A stretch of 38,662 bases of DNA from Chloroflexota bacterium. GTDB lineage: Bacteria; Chloroflexota; Dehalococcoidia; Bin125. Under the pieces are notes generated by a model. It saw nothing but the letters and a program-made list of their open reading frames with translations, searched no databases and was not told the DNA's origin. Shown here one piece after another: positions 15,160-23,941 of this stretch; the stretch's first letter is position 1; each line of letters starts with the position of its first letter. Location of the stretch: assembly GCA_026707145.1 (NCBI GenBank), contig JAPOXK010000026.1, positions 1-38,662 on the forward strand, read 5' to 3'. A program made the position numbers and the translations under genes.

Positions 15160-15606
15160 ATGCCAATTCAGGGACTGTTTCACATCAATATCAATTGCCG
15201 CGACTTTGAGCGCTCGTTGGCCTTCTACAAGATGCTGGGATTCCGTGTGGTGCTCGATCTGCCGCAAGAAAAGCTCAGTCCGGAATTGGAGGTGGCGTTA
15301 GGGATTCCTGGGGGGGAGGCGCGCGTTGCTCTCCTGATGGTAGGAGAGGATCCCCGCGCCACGCGGATCGATCTGATCGAGTGGATCCAGCCGAAGACCG
15401 AGGGAACTCCCCCGCATCTCTATCAGGCGGGGATGCCCCGGCTCGCGCTACGCACGAAGGACCTGCCCGCGATGTACGAGGACCTCAAGACGAAGGGTGT
15501 GGAGTTTCTCTCCGAACCACAGGAGATCAACCTCGCCGGCGGGGAGCGGGTCGTATGTCTCAAGGATCCAGACGGCACGATCATCGAATTACTGGAGATC
15601 CTCTAG
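15160..15606 (+). CDS. VOC superfamily (glyoxalase I-like) protein
   Basis: The 148-residue protein has two beta-alpha-beta-beta-beta modules. The first is FHININCRDFERSLAFYKMLGFRVV (7-31); the second is PRLALRTKDLPAMYEDLKTKGVEFLSEP, ending in CLKDPDGTIIELLEI. Likely metal ligands are His8, Glu near 75 (DLIEW) and the C-terminal Glu in IIELLEI, as in glyoxalases and extradiol dioxygenases. The substrate is unknown. AGAAAGACGAG lies before the ATG. It follows the AsnC-like gene by 41 bases, so it could be in the same transcript. Confidence 0.85.
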   Translation: MPIQGLFHININCRDFERSLAFYKMLGFRVVLDLPQEKLSPELEVALGIPGGEARVALLMVGEDPRATRIDLIEWIQPKTEGTPPHLYQAGMPRLALRTKDLPAMYEDLKTKGVEFLSEPQEINLAGGERVVCLKDPDGTIIELLEIL

Positions 15607-15794
15607 GTCGTAGGGAACAGCGGCGCCTGGCTCGTTCGCGGGGCCTGTTTACAGAGGACTGTTACGATCGGCGCGTCGTGTGGATCGGAAGCAAACCGAG
15701 ATCGATGGTGGCTCGTGGTCAGAAGCGAGCCGACGGAGTGGGGCGGAGAAGCCTGCGCCGCCGCCAGCACGGAGCGAGGGGATAGGAAGAGCGG
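15607..15794 (+). other. Gap upstream of ccdA with a possible small Arg-rich ORF
   Basis: TACGAT at 15663-15668 ends nine bases before a GTG at 15678. That GTG opens a 35-codon Arg-rich frame to a TAG at 15783-15785, in the same frame as ccdA and nine bases before its ATG. It may be a leader peptide or chance. AGGAAGAG just before 15795 is the ccdA ribosome binding site. I searched all frames here for the missing first CcdA helix and found none. Confidence 0.3.
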
Positions 15795-16616
15795 ATGACG
15801 ACGGCCGCGCTTCTCGCGAGCTGGGATCTGAATCCGCTACGCCGGGCGACATTCATGCATGCGCTCGCCTTCGTGATCGGATTCTCGATCATCTTTATCG
15901 CGCTAGGTGCATCACTCGGGGTCGTGGGTTTCGCCTTGCGCGACAACATCATTTGGTTTCAGCGAGTCGCGGGGGTGGCGCTCATCGTTTTGGGGATGCA
16001 TTTGGCCGAGTTGATCACGATTCCGATGTTGATGCGGACTTACCAAATGAGCGCAGGCGGCGGTGGCGGGTCGGAGTCTCCCGTGCCGAGGCGCGGGATC
16101 CGTCGTTATAGCCGGTCGCTGTTGGTGGGAGGCGCGTTCTCGCTCGGCTGGACGCCGTGCGTCGGACCGATTTTGGCCGGGATCCTGGCCTTGGCCGCGG
16201 ACTCGGGGTCGGTGGTGCAAGGCACCGTGCTGCTGGTTTTCTACGCGATGGGCTTCGGGGTACCGTTCCTCATCGCGGGTGCAGCGTTGGGGTCATCCTC
16301 GGCGCTACTCCGGCGGATCGGTCCGTATCTGCCCGTGATCTCGGTCGTCAGTGGCATCTTGCTCGTCTTTATGGGGGTACTGATCTTCCTGGACCGGGTC
16401 GTGGTGCTGAACGACTTTTTCACCTTTCTACCGGGCACCGCGGAGGATGCGACGGCGAGCGGCGGTAGTGTGACCGGCCTCTTCGGGTTCGCCTTGGCCT
16501 TCGCGGGCGGCTTTTTGTCGTTCCTGTCCCCTTGCTTCCTCCCGCTCGTTCCCATCTACTTGGGGCATCTCGCCGGTGTCAGCGCCGAGGAGAGCAGCGT
16601 GCGCGCCGCCGGCTAA
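15795..16616 (+). CDS. CcdA-family thiol-disulfide membrane transporter, circularly permuted
   Basis: CcdA proteins carry reducing power across the membrane through one Cys in helix 1 (LSPC) and one in helix 4 (TPC). In normal order, SFLSPC-LPLVPxYLG opens the protein. Here the protein starts directly at the loop and helix that normally follow (NPLRRATFMHALAFVIGFSIIFIALGASLG, about 13-42). It then has helix 3, the GWTPCVGPILAGILALAADSGS helix (Cys at about 119) and two more helices. It ends with a helix-1-like segment, FALAFAGGFLSFLSPCFLPLVPIYLGHLAG (about 233-262), and a short tail. Both key cysteines are present but their order is reversed. The length, 273 residues, is about that of a normal CcdA. 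The family is certain; the permutation may be real or reflect rearrangement of a tandem pair. Confidence 0.85.
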   Translation: MTTAALLASWDLNPLRRATFMHALAFVIGFSIIFIALGASLGVVGFALRDNIIWFQRVAGVALIVLGMHLAELITIPMLMRTYQMSAGGGGGSESPVPRRGIRRYSRSLLVGGAFSLGWTPCVGPILAGILALAADSGSVVQGTVLLVFYAMGFGVPFLIAGAALGSSSALLRRIGPYLPVISVVSGILLVFMGVLIFLDRVVVLNDFFTFLPGTAEDATASGGSVTGLFGFALAFAGGFLSFLSPCFLPLVPIYLGHLAGVSAEESSVRAAG

Positions 16617-16628
16617 GCGCGTTTCTGG

Positions 16629-17885
16629 TCAGGCGACCAGCACGATCCCGACGATCGCCGTCACGGCTCCCACAACCGCCCAGCGCGTGATGCGCTCGCG
16701 CAGGAAGATGACGGCCAAGGGCAGGCCCCATAGTGGGCCGGTCGAGAGCAGTGTCGTTGCCTCGCCCGCACCGACTTCCTGAATGGACACCAAGATCAGC
16801 AAAGAGGCGATGCCGTTGCCGATCACGCCCGAGATCGCGATCGCGATAAACCCTCGCCAAGTGATGTTCCACTTTCGCAGGCTGGAGTTGGGATAGGCGA
16901 TCGCCGCGATGGCAAAGATCCCGACCACCAGCGGGATCCGCACGCTGACGCCGGCGACCGGATCGACGTCGAACGAGGCCCCGCGGAGCCACACGATCGC
17001 GATCGCCCAGTTGAGGCCGGCCAGCGTGGCAATGATCACCCCGATCGGAAGTCGGTGTTTGATGATCCAAGTCCAAGCAGTTGCCGACAGTCCATCCGCA
17101 GGCATAGGGACCGGCTCCTGATCGTCGGGAGTGGCGTGCACAGATGACGGGGTGAAGAGGGGCGGGTACATCTGCGGATCCGTCACCGCTGCGGCGCTGC
17201 TCAGCGGAGACGATGGTTGGACGAATCCGGACGGTGGCTCTGGTGGAGCGGTCCGGCGGCGCGCACGGAGGTACAGCAGAATCGCGGTGGCGAGTGCAGC
17301 TCCGAGGATCGTGAACGCGACGGAGCGCCCGCGTAGCCATCTTCTTCCTGCGCGGTCGTTCGACGGTTCGGGAAGCGCCGCCCCGGCGATGGGTCGGGGA
17401 GCGGCCGTCGGGTCTGGGGCGTCGGCCGTTCCCATGGCACGGGATCCGGCGCCCTGCGGCTGCCCGTACAGGGCAGCGGTGTAGACGCCGAGCAAGATCA
17501 GCACCGCGCCGATCCCGATTTGGAGTGTTGGATCTTCGCCGAGGAAGATCGACGCCAGGACGAACGAGAACAGGACGGCCAGAGACATCACGATCAAGAG
17601 CGCACGGCTCATGCCGATTAGGAAAAACGCCCCTGCGAAGAGGAGGTCGCCGCTGCCGATGGCAAAGAAGCCCGCCATAGAGAGCTGCCACATGTTGTTC
17701 CACGGCATGTTCCAAAGTTCGTCCTGCGCGCCGGTGATGAACAGGGCGACGGCGAAAGTCGGTGCCGCGAACAGGGCGCGGAGGAGTACGAGCGTGATCG
17801 TGTCGATCCGCGCCGTCTGCGATCCGAGGAAGGTGCTCGAGATCGCCCAAGTGATCGCCGAACCGAGTCCTGCGGCGATGCCCAT
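16629..17885 (-). CDS. DMT superfamily (EamA) transporter with long central linker
   Basis: The 418-residue protein has two EamA halves of about five helices each. Half one (about 1-145) starts MGIAAGLGSAITWAISSTFLG and ends near EDPTLQIGIGAVLILLGVYTAAL. Half two (about 270-418) includes VIGNGIASLLILVSIQEVGAGEATTLLSTGPLWGLPLAVIFLRERITRWAVVGAVTAIVGIVLVA. Between them lies about 125 residues of Pro/Ala-rich linker with an extra hydrophobic segment (SVAFTILGAALATAILLYLRARR). Family members export metabolites or amino acids; the substrate is unknown. It follows the amidohydrolase gene by 72 bases on the same strand. Confidence 0.88.
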   Translation of the reverse strand: MGIAAGLGSAITWAISSTFLGSQTARIDTITLVLLRALFAAPTFAVALFITGAQDELWNMPWNNMWQLSMAGFFAIGSGDLLFAGAFFLIGMSRALLIVMSLAVLFSFVLASIFLGEDPTLQIGIGAVLILLGVYTAALYGQPQGAGSRAMGTADAPDPTAAPRPIAGAALPEPSNDRAGRRWLRGRSVAFTILGAALATAILLYLRARRRTAPPEPPSGFVQPSSPLSSAAAVTDPQMYPPLFTPSSVHATPDDQEPVPMPADGLSATAWTWIIKHRLPIGVIIATLAGLNWAIAIVWLRGASFDVDPVAGVSVRIPLVVGIFAIAAIAYPNSSLRKWNITWRGFIAIAISGVIGNGIASLLILVSIQEVGAGEATTLLSTGPLWGLPLAVIFLRERITRWAVVGAVTAIVGIVLVA

Positions 17886-17957
17886 CGCATGCCCTACGCT
17901 TGGAGTCGCCTGTGGCGGCGTGCTCGCGCCGATACCTTACATGCAAGTGCCGCTCGT

Positions 17958-19220
17958 TCAGCGGACGCGTTGCCCCTCTTGGAAGACCGCCACGACGCGG
18001 CTCACGGCCGTGATGTCGCGGGTGGGGTCGCCGTCGACGGCGAGGAGGTCGGCGAGCTTGCCGACCTCGATGGTGCCGATCTCGTGATCCAACCCGGCGG
18101 CTGCGGCGGCGCGGTCGGTCGCCGCGCGGAGGGCGTCCGCAGGGCGATAGCCAGCTTGGACGAGTAACGCGAGCTCATAGTCGAGGTGTCCGAAGGCGGT
18201 GCCGAAGGGGCCGCAGTCGGTTCCCGGCGCGACGCGCTCCGCGATGCCGCTGTCGAGAAAGCAGCGGAAACGGTCGATGTAGCCGTCGAGCGTCCGCTCG
18301 AGCGCGAGCAGCTCCCGCTCGCCTTCCGCCGAGATCGCGTGCCGGGCGGCGCGCTCGCGCAACGCGACGATGCGCTGGTAATCGGTGAGGACCTGCAGCG
18401 TGGGGCTCACGTATGCGCCCGCTGCGGCGATCTTGGCGGCGACTTCGGGATTGAAGCGTGGACGGCCGTCGGGTTCGTTGAATTCAACGTGCTCGAGCAA
18501 GTCGAAGCCGGCGTCGGCAGCGCGCTGCATGCCCTCGGTGGCCCGCACGTGGGCGACGGTCCGGCGTCCATGCGCGTGCGCTTCTTCCACGACCGCCCGC
18601 AATTCCTCCACCGAGTACGAGGCCTCGCCGGGGTTTGTCCCTTCGGTGCCACCGCCGGTGGCCATGACCTTGATGTAGTCGGCGCCGTCGCGGATCAGAC
18701 GACGCACAGCGGCGCGGGCGGCATTGGGACCGGCGGCCGTTTCATTGCACCAATGGAAGTGGCCTTCGGGACGTGTGATCGGCCGACCGCTGACGAGCAT
18801 GCGGGGACCGCGAATCAGGCCGCGCGTCACGGCGGCGCGAATGGTGAAGCCGACCATGTTCCGTGCGCCGTGGTCGCGGACGGTGGTGACCCCTGCGTCG
18901 AGATGCCGGCCCAGGTTTTTCGCGGCGACACCGACCATGAGCGCGTCCGGGATGGCGATCTGCGCGGCGTAGGGGCGGCCGTCGCCGGGGAGACTGCTGT
19001 GGGTATGGCCGTCGATGAGGCCGGGCAGGAGGCAGGCGTCGCCGAGATCGATGCGTGGGGTTCGCGGGGGCACGGCGTGCTCAACACGCCGCGTGGGGCC
19101 GACTGTCTGGATGCGGCGATCTCGGACGAACACGGATTGATCACGTTGGACGGGCTGCCCCGTGCCGTCGAAGAGCTGGCCGCAGCGGATGAGGAGCGTC
19201 GTGTTTTCGATGGTGCGCAT
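17958..19220 (-). CDS. Metal-dependent amidohydrolase (imidazolonepropionase-like)
   Basis: The 420-residue protein belongs to the amidohydrolase superfamily. It has the N-terminal beta sandwich, LLPGLIDGHTHSSLPGD with the HxH metal site, the bridging Lys in DYIKVMATGGG, metal His residues in TVAHVRAT and LLEHVEFN, the catalytic Asp in APGTDCGPFG, and a C-terminal IGTIEVGKLADLLAVDGDPTRDI segment. Such enzymes hydrolyse cyclic amides, dipeptides or related xenobiotics; prolidase-like and imidazolonepropionase-like members share these motifs. No substrate can be assigned. It has no signal peptide and lies upstream of the DMT transporter, possibly a hydrolase-transporter pair. Confidence 0.88.
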   Translation of the reverse strand: MRTIENTTLLIRCGQLFDGTGQPVQRDQSVFVRDRRIQTVGPTRRVEHAVPPRTPRIDLGDACLLPGLIDGHTHSSLPGDGRPYAAQIAIPDALMVGVAAKNLGRHLDAGVTTVRDHGARNMVGFTIRAAVTRGLIRGPRMLVSGRPITRPEGHFHWCNETAAGPNAARAAVRRLIRDGADYIKVMATGGGTEGTNPGEASYSVEELRAVVEEAHAHGRRTVAHVRATEGMQRAADAGFDLLEHVEFNEPDGRPRFNPEVAAKIAAAGAYVSPTLQVLTDYQRIVALRERAARHAISAEGERELLALERTLDGYIDRFRCFLDSGIAERVAPGTDCGPFGTAFGHLDYELALLVQAGYRPADALRAATDRAAAAAGLDHEIGTIEVGKLADLLAVDGDPTRDITAVSRVVAVFQEGQRVR

Positions 19221-19371
19221 GCGGACTCCGAAGTTGGGGATGCCTTGGATATGGCTTGGGAGGATAGAGTAAGACCCACGGGGCGGTGGGGCGCGTGGCG
19301 GTGGTGCGCCCGCAGGACTATCCTGGCCGCCAATGCGCCAAGACGGCGCTTTCTGTCAGCGGAGGATGACC
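19221..19371. promoter_or_regulatory. Divergent promoter region, amidohydrolase and aminotransferase
   Basis: TATCCT at 19319-19324 ends eight bases before an ATG at 19333 that is in frame with the aminotransferase. GGAGG just before 19366 offers a conventional ribosome site for the ATG at 19372. The gene may therefore have a leaderless and a Shine-Dalgarno start. No other feature is visible. Confidence 0.35.
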
Positions 19372-20721
19372 ATGGTCATGACCGAGAACGTCCGCGCGGA
19401 GATGGAGCAGCACACGCCCGGCTCGAAGGTGCTGGAGAAGCGTTCGAGCGAGATCTTGGCGATGGAGTTGGCAGGCTCGATCGCGATGCACTACCCGCTC
19501 TTCATCCGGGAGTCAAAAGGCTCACGGGTGTGGGACGTGGATGGCAACGAGTACATCGACATGACGATGGGGTACGGACCGCACCTCCTTGGTCATGCGC
19601 CCGATGTGATCGTTGCCGCGATTCAAGAGGCGGCGGCTCGCGGCGTGCAATGGGGGTTGCAGCATCCCTATCAGGAGGAGCTGGGGCGGTTGTTGCTCGA
19701 GGCGTCGCCCTGTGGCGAACAAGCGTTGTTTGGGAACTCCGGAACCGAAGCGACGATGTGGGCGATCCGAGCGGCCCGCGCATACAGCGGAAAGACGAAG
19801 GTTGCGATCTTCGACGGGAGCTACCACGGCTCGCACGACTATGTGCTGCTGATGGCCGATCCGGAGAGTCCGCGCGCGGCGCCGGTGGCCGTACCGCGCG
19901 GAGCGGGGATTCCCCAGGATACGGTCGATCAGATGGTGATGCTGCCCTACCGGCACGAAGCCGCCTATGAGCTGATCTGGAAACATAAGAACGAGCTGGC
20001 ATTAGTGATGTTAGAGCCGGTGCAGAGCAGCAACCCCCGACTGGATTGCGGGGATTTCCTCAGGGGAGTGGCCAACGTCTGCCGGGAGGCCGGAGTGCTG
20101 TTCCTGATGGACGAGGTAGTAACCGGTTTCCGGCTCAGCTACGGCGGCGGGCAGGAGTTCTTTGATGTGAAGCCGGACCTGGCGACCTATGGGAAAGCGC
20201 TGGGAGGCGGGCTGCCGATGGGCGCCGTGGTGGGGCGCGCCGACGTCATGGAGGTCTTCCGTACCGACATTGAGCGGCCCAAGGATGAAGAGGCGGTGTT
20301 TGCTGGGGGGACGTTCGGTGGAAACCCCCTCGCGATGGCGGCGGGAGTGGCGGCGCTCACTTATATGAAAGAACATTCTGAGATCTATCCGTACCTGCAG
20401 CGCGAGGGCGAGCGTCTGGCCGTGGCGGTGAACGACTTCCTGCTGGAAGAGGAGTTCCCGGCACAGCTGCAGAACGCCGCTTCGATGTTCTACTTGCAGT
20501 TTCAGCGCGGCCGGATCGACTCAGCGCGTGATATCGAGCGTTCGCCCCTGATCGAGAAGCGGGCGCGTGACTACTACACGATCCTGCTGAAGAATGGCGT
20601 GCTTGTTCCCGGCGTGCATTTCTCGCTGATCTCGACTGCGCACAGTCCGGAGGACATCGACACGATGATCGACGCCTTTACGAAGTCTTTCCTGGAGATG
20701 CGCGACCGCGGCATGATCTAA
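19372..20721 (+). CDS. Class III aminotransferase, glutamate-1-semialdehyde aminomutase-like
   Basis: This PLP enzyme of 449 residues has the GSAM/omega-aminotransferase landmarks: VWDVDGNEYIDMTMGYGPHLLGH, LFGNSGTEATMWAIRAARAYSGKTKV (PLP phosphate site), GSYHGSHDYV, MDEVVTGFRLSYGG with the PLP Asp, TYGKALGGGLPMGAVVG with the Schiff-base Lys, and GGTFGGNPLAMAAG. It resembles HemL-like proteins but lies among catabolic genes rather than haem genes, so an amine or amino-acid transaminase or mutase role is equally possible. I chose ATG 19372, seven bases after GGAGG. An in-frame ATG at 19333, eight bases from a TATCCT element, adds 13 residues. Confidence 0.85.
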   Translation: MVMTENVRAEMEQHTPGSKVLEKRSSEILAMELAGSIAMHYPLFIRESKGSRVWDVDGNEYIDMTMGYGPHLLGHAPDVIVAAIQEAAARGVQWGLQHPYQEELGRLLLEASPCGEQALFGNSGTEATMWAIRAARAYSGKTKVAIFDGSYHGSHDYVLLMADPESPRAAPVAVPRGAGIPQDTVDQMVMLPYRHEAAYELIWKHKNELALVMLEPVQSSNPRLDCGDFLRGVANVCREAGVLFLMDEVVTGFRLSYGGGQEFFDVKPDLATYGKALGGGLPMGAVVGRADVMEVFRTDIERPKDEEAVFAGGTFGGNPLAMAAGVAALTYMKEHSEIYPYLQREGERLAVAVNDFLLEEEFPAQLQNAASMFYLQFQRGRIDSARDIERSPLIEKRARDYYTILLKNGVLVPGVHFSLISTAHSPEDIDTMIDAFTKSFLEMRDRGMI

Positions 20722-20781
20722 GAGGGCGAATTTAAGGGCGAGACGGGATCCGCCACGCGTTCGATGCCCGCCGGCACCCGG

Positions 20782-21837
20782 CTAAGGCGCGTGGTGATTG
20801 TCGATGTCGGCGGCGTGTGCTCCGTGGATCAATTCGAGGCTGAAGGGATCGGCGAGGAAATCGTGCGGATAGCCGAGCGAGATAGCGCTCGCGGCATCGA
20901 GTCGGGCGATCTGTGCATCGTCTAGCTCGAACTCGAGTGAGGCGAGCGATTCCTCGAGTTGATCCAGCTTAGTCGCGCCGACGATGGGGATGACGACGCC
21001 CGGCTGCTGGCGGACCCAGTTGGTCGCGACTTGCGTGGGCGAGCATCCGATCTCATCGGCGATGGCCTGGACCTCGCTGGCGATGACAAGGTTGCGCTCC
21101 GTGAGGAAGCCCTCGCGCCAGGAATCGACGGAGAGGCGTCCCTGCTTGGCGCCGTCCGTGTACTTGCCGGTCAACACGCCCGCGCCGAGGATGCCCCAGG
21201 GCAGGATCGCGATGTCGTGGGCGCGGGCCATGGGCAGGAGATCGCGCTCGGCGGCACGCTCAACCAGACTGTACTGGATCTGTAGGGCAACGAACGGGCT
21301 CCAGCCGCGCAGTTTCGCGATCGCGTTGGCCTCCGACACGATCCACGCTGGCGCATTCGAGATGCCGAGATGGAGCACCTTGCCCGACCGGACGAGATCG
21401 TCCAGGGCACGCATGACTTCCTCAATCGGAGTGGTGCTGTCCCAGGAGTGCAGCCAGAAGAGGTCGACGTAATCGGTGCCGAGCCGGCGGAGGCTGCCCT
21501 CCAGTGACTGGATCATGCTCTTGCGGTGGTTGCCGCCGCTATTGGGGTCGTAGGCACGGCTGTTGGGGGCGCCCGGGTAGCTGTTGAGGGTGTACTTCGT
21601 CGCGATGACGAACGCGGCGCGGTCTTGGATGAACTCGCCGATGTACTTCTCGCTCGTGCCATTGGTGTACATATTGGCGCCGTCGATGAAGTTGCCGCCG
21701 GCCTCCACGTAGGCGTCGAAGATCTCGCCGCTCTGCTTCTTCGGGGTCCCCCAGCCCCAATCATCTCCAAAGGTCATCGTCCCGAGTGAGAGTTCGGAGA
21801 CTCGGAGCCCGCTGGCGCCCAGCAGCTTGTAACGCAT
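20782..21837 (-). CDS. Aldo/keto reductase
   Basis: The 351-residue protein is a standard NADPH-dependent aldo/keto reductase. It starts MRYKLLGASGLRVSELSLGTMTFG. The catalytic tetrad is visible as Asp and Tyr in NFIDGANMYTNGTSE, Lys in VIATKYTLN and His in LFWLHSWDST. The cofactor end includes PIVGATKLDQLEESLASLEFELD. It most resembles the bacterial AKR11/12-type general reductases. It converges with the aminotransferase gene across a 60-base gap. The upstream 148 bases (to 21986) contain no gene and no clear promoter. Confidence 0.93.
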   Translation of the reverse strand: MRYKLLGASGLRVSELSLGTMTFGDDWGWGTPKKQSGEIFDAYVEAGGNFIDGANMYTNGTSEKYIGEFIQDRAAFVIATKYTLNSYPGAPNSRAYDPNSGGNHRKSMIQSLEGSLRRLGTDYVDLFWLHSWDSTTPIEEVMRALDDLVRSGKVLHLGISNAPAWIVSEANAIAKLRGWSPFVALQIQYSLVERAAERDLLPMARAHDIAILPWGILGAGVLTGKYTDGAKQGRLSVDSWREGFLTERNLVIASEVQAIADEIGCSPTQVATNWVRQQPGVVIPIVGATKLDQLEESLASLEFELDDAQIARLDAASAISLGYPHDFLADPFSLELIHGAHAADIDNHHAP

Positions 21838-21985
21838 CTAGCGCTCCTCTCGTAGCCTGTCCGGTACGCGACAGGGACGATTCTACCGGCTCGGCGGCGG
21901 CAAGCTTTCGTTGCCGGCGAGTGCGCTCGCCAGCGGATCGTGCGCGGCAGGCGGCGCTTCCAGGGATGGGTGAGAGATAGGCGCG

Positions 21986-22816
21986 CTACTCGCTGCTTTC
22001 GGCATCGATCGCGGCGAAGATCTCACGCGCTTTGGCAAGGCCGCTCACCGCGGCCGGCCAGCCAGCATAGCCCAGCATCTGCACCATGACCTCTTCGATC
22101 TCTTCGCGAGTCACGCCATGGTTGAGCGCGCCCGGGACATGCGTGGTCATCTGGTCGGTCCGGCCGAGGGCGGTGAGGATCGCCACCGTGATAAGGCTCC
22201 GGTCGCGGCGGGAGAGTTGCGTGCGTGCCCAGACTTCGCCGAAGAGGTAACGGGTGGCGAGAGGCCCGATCGGACCGAGCCGCTCTTCAAGTTTGGGCGC
22301 TTCACCGGCCGGGTCGGCCCAACCCATCAAGGTGCGGAGCACGTCCAGGCCGTCGTGGTAGCGCTCTTCGTCGCTCTTGCGGGCGGCCGGCTCGTGTGGA
22401 GGAAGCTTTCCGTTCTCCTCGAAAGAACGCAGGCCGTCTTGCACGACGCGGATGGCGCCCAGCGTTTTCGGAAAGCCGACGTACGCGCTGACGTGGGTTA
22501 CCACTTCCTCGACCTCTTCTCGGGTCATGCCATGGTGAATGGCGCCCTGCGTGTGCACCGCCATCTCCTTGCCCGTCTGGCCGAGCGCGATCAGCGTTGC
22601 GAGAACGATCATGCTGCGGTCGCGTCTGGAGAGCTGCGGACGAGACCAGATATCGGCGAGGACGAAGTCCACGGTGAAGGACCCGGTGGCGCCCCAGACC
22701 TTTTCGGTATGGGCGACGCCGGTTTCTGGGTCGGGCAGAAGCTCACGGCGCAGCTTGCGCAGCCCGTCGAGCGAGTCCGCCCGCCGCTCTTCAAAGGTCC
22801 GGTTCATCGTCGTCAT
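21986..22816 (-). CDS. Tandem carboxymuconolactone decarboxylase-family protein
   Basis: The 276-residue protein contains two copies of the CMD fold. The first (about 35-125) carries ADIWSRPQLSRRDRSMIVLATLIALGQ and GAIHHGMTREEVEEVVTH. The second (about 165-260) carries GEVWARTQLSRRDRSLITVAILTALGR and GALNHGVTREEIEEVMVQ. The AhpD-type CxxC redox motif is absent, so it groups with PcaC-like decarboxylases or related lactone-processing proteins. The two domains probably replace an oligomer of single-domain subunits. It lies 43 bases downstream of the phosphotriesterase-family gene and is likely co-transcribed. Confidence 0.88.
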   Translation of the reverse strand: MTTMNRTFEERRADSLDGLRKLRRELLPDPETGVAHTEKVWGATGSFTVDFVLADIWSRPQLSRRDRSMIVLATLIALGQTGKEMAVHTQGAIHHGMTREEVEEVVTHVSAYVGFPKTLGAIRVVQDGLRSFEENGKLPPHEPAARKSDEERYHDGLDVLRTLMGWADPAGEAPKLEERLGPIGPLATRYLFGEVWARTQLSRRDRSLITVAILTALGRTDQMTTHVPGALNHGVTREEIEEVMVQMLGYAGWPAAVSGLAKAREIFAAIDAESSE

Positions 22817-22859
22817 GTGGAGTTCCCTTCGCTCGCGGTCTGAGAGGGGTTGTGTGGCA

Positions 22860-23813
22860 CTAGCCCTCGAAGAATTTCTGGGGATTGCCGATCATAATCT
22901 GCTCAATGGAGCTGTCGCTCAGGCCACGTTCCTTGAGCATGGGGATGAAGGTTTGGTTGATGAAGAGGATTCCGCCCGGGATACGCTCGCGGAACTTCGC
23001 CTCTTGCTCCTTGCCGACGAGGCCCAAGCCGATCGGCACATCATGGGAGAGACAGATCTGCTTTTCGAAGCCACGGTTGACCAATTCGACCACGACGCCC
23101 GCACGCTCTGCGACCGTGGGCGGTGGATAGAACGCGCCCAAGGGAATGCGGTCCAGGCCGATCCAGTAGCCGCGCTCCAGCAAGCCCGTGAGATAGCCGA
23201 GGCTGTCCGTGTCGTCGGAGTGGCCGATATAGACGCGTGAAGGATCAACGCCCTCGCGCTCAAGAATGCGCGCCTGCGCCTCCCCGATCCGGATCTTCGC
23301 GCCCGAGTGCGTGCTGATCGGTACACCGGTCGCTTGTTGAGCCGCGGCCGCCGCTTTGAGGACGCTGCGCCCGAAGTCGGTGAGACCGGGCTCATCGTTC
23401 GCGACTTTGATAATGCCGGCCTTGATGTCGGTGCCTTCGATCCCTTCCGTGATCTCCATTGTGAAGAACTCGGCCAGCTCCTCTGCGGTGCGGTTCTTCA
23501 TCGACTCCGATGGGTCGAGCCAGTGGCCGGTGCAGGCGACGATCTGCATGCCGGAGCGTTTGGCGGCTTCTGCGATCAGGCGGATGTCGCGCCCGAGGTC
23601 GATGGTGGTGACGTCGATGAACGATTGGATACCGGCGGCCTTGGCCTCGGCGAGCACACCGCTCGCGTGCTCCAAAAATGTCTCCCGTCCGCCCATAAAT
23701 TGCGGCCAGTAATGCCACATGCCGGCAGACCAGGAGCACACGTGCTCATGCATGAGGGTGTAACCAAGCTGGCTGGTGTCGAGCGGGCCGGAGACGGAGT
23801 TGATGGTCGCCAT
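22860..23813 (-). CDS. Phosphotriesterase-family metal hydrolase (lactonase-like)
   Basis: The 317-residue protein has the binuclear metal site of the family: HxH in TLMHEHV (His22, His24), the bridging Lys in AGIIKVA, His in ISTHSGA, His in IGHSDD and Asp in CLSHDVP. The end, GLSDSSIEQIMIGNPQKFFEG, is typical. Most members are lactonases or act on carboxyl esters; few are true organophosphate hydrolases. There is no signal peptide. Its place between a CoA-transferase and a CMD protein fits hydrolysis of a lactone intermediate in a catabolic route, though the substrate is unknown. Confidence 0.9.
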   Translation of the reverse strand: MATINSVSGPLDTSQLGYTLMHEHVCSWSAGMWHYWPQFMGGRETFLEHASGVLAEAKAAGIQSFIDVTTIDLGRDIRLIAEAAKRSGMQIVACTGHWLDPSESMKNRTAEELAEFFTMEITEGIEGTDIKAGIIKVANDEPGLTDFGRSVLKAAAAAQQATGVPISTHSGAKIRIGEAQARILEREGVDPSRVYIGHSDDTDSLGYLTGLLERGYWIGLDRIPLGAFYPPPTVAERAGVVVELVNRGFEKQICLSHDVPIGLGLVGKEQEAKFRERIPGGILFINQTFIPMLKERGLSDSSIEQIMIGNPQKFFEG

Positions 23814-23941
23814 GGAAGTCCTCGTTCCTACGATGGCTCTGCGAAGCCGAGCGCTTCAGTCGGCCCGGATGCGTAGCCGCCGCCTAAGCCGCGAGAGACT
23901 AGCGGACGGCTGCCGTCTCGGACCAGCGTGCATGGGATGCT

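Noticed and set aside
16579..17946. A 455-codon minus frame over the DMT transporter
   Set aside because: It has an Arg/His-rich shadow composition, while the other frame gives a clean membrane protein with EamA motifs.
18186..19970. A 594-codon open frame on the plus strand
   Set aside because: It is antisense to the amidohydrolase and overlaps the aminotransferase in another frame. Its composition is low-complexity Gly/Ala/Arg.
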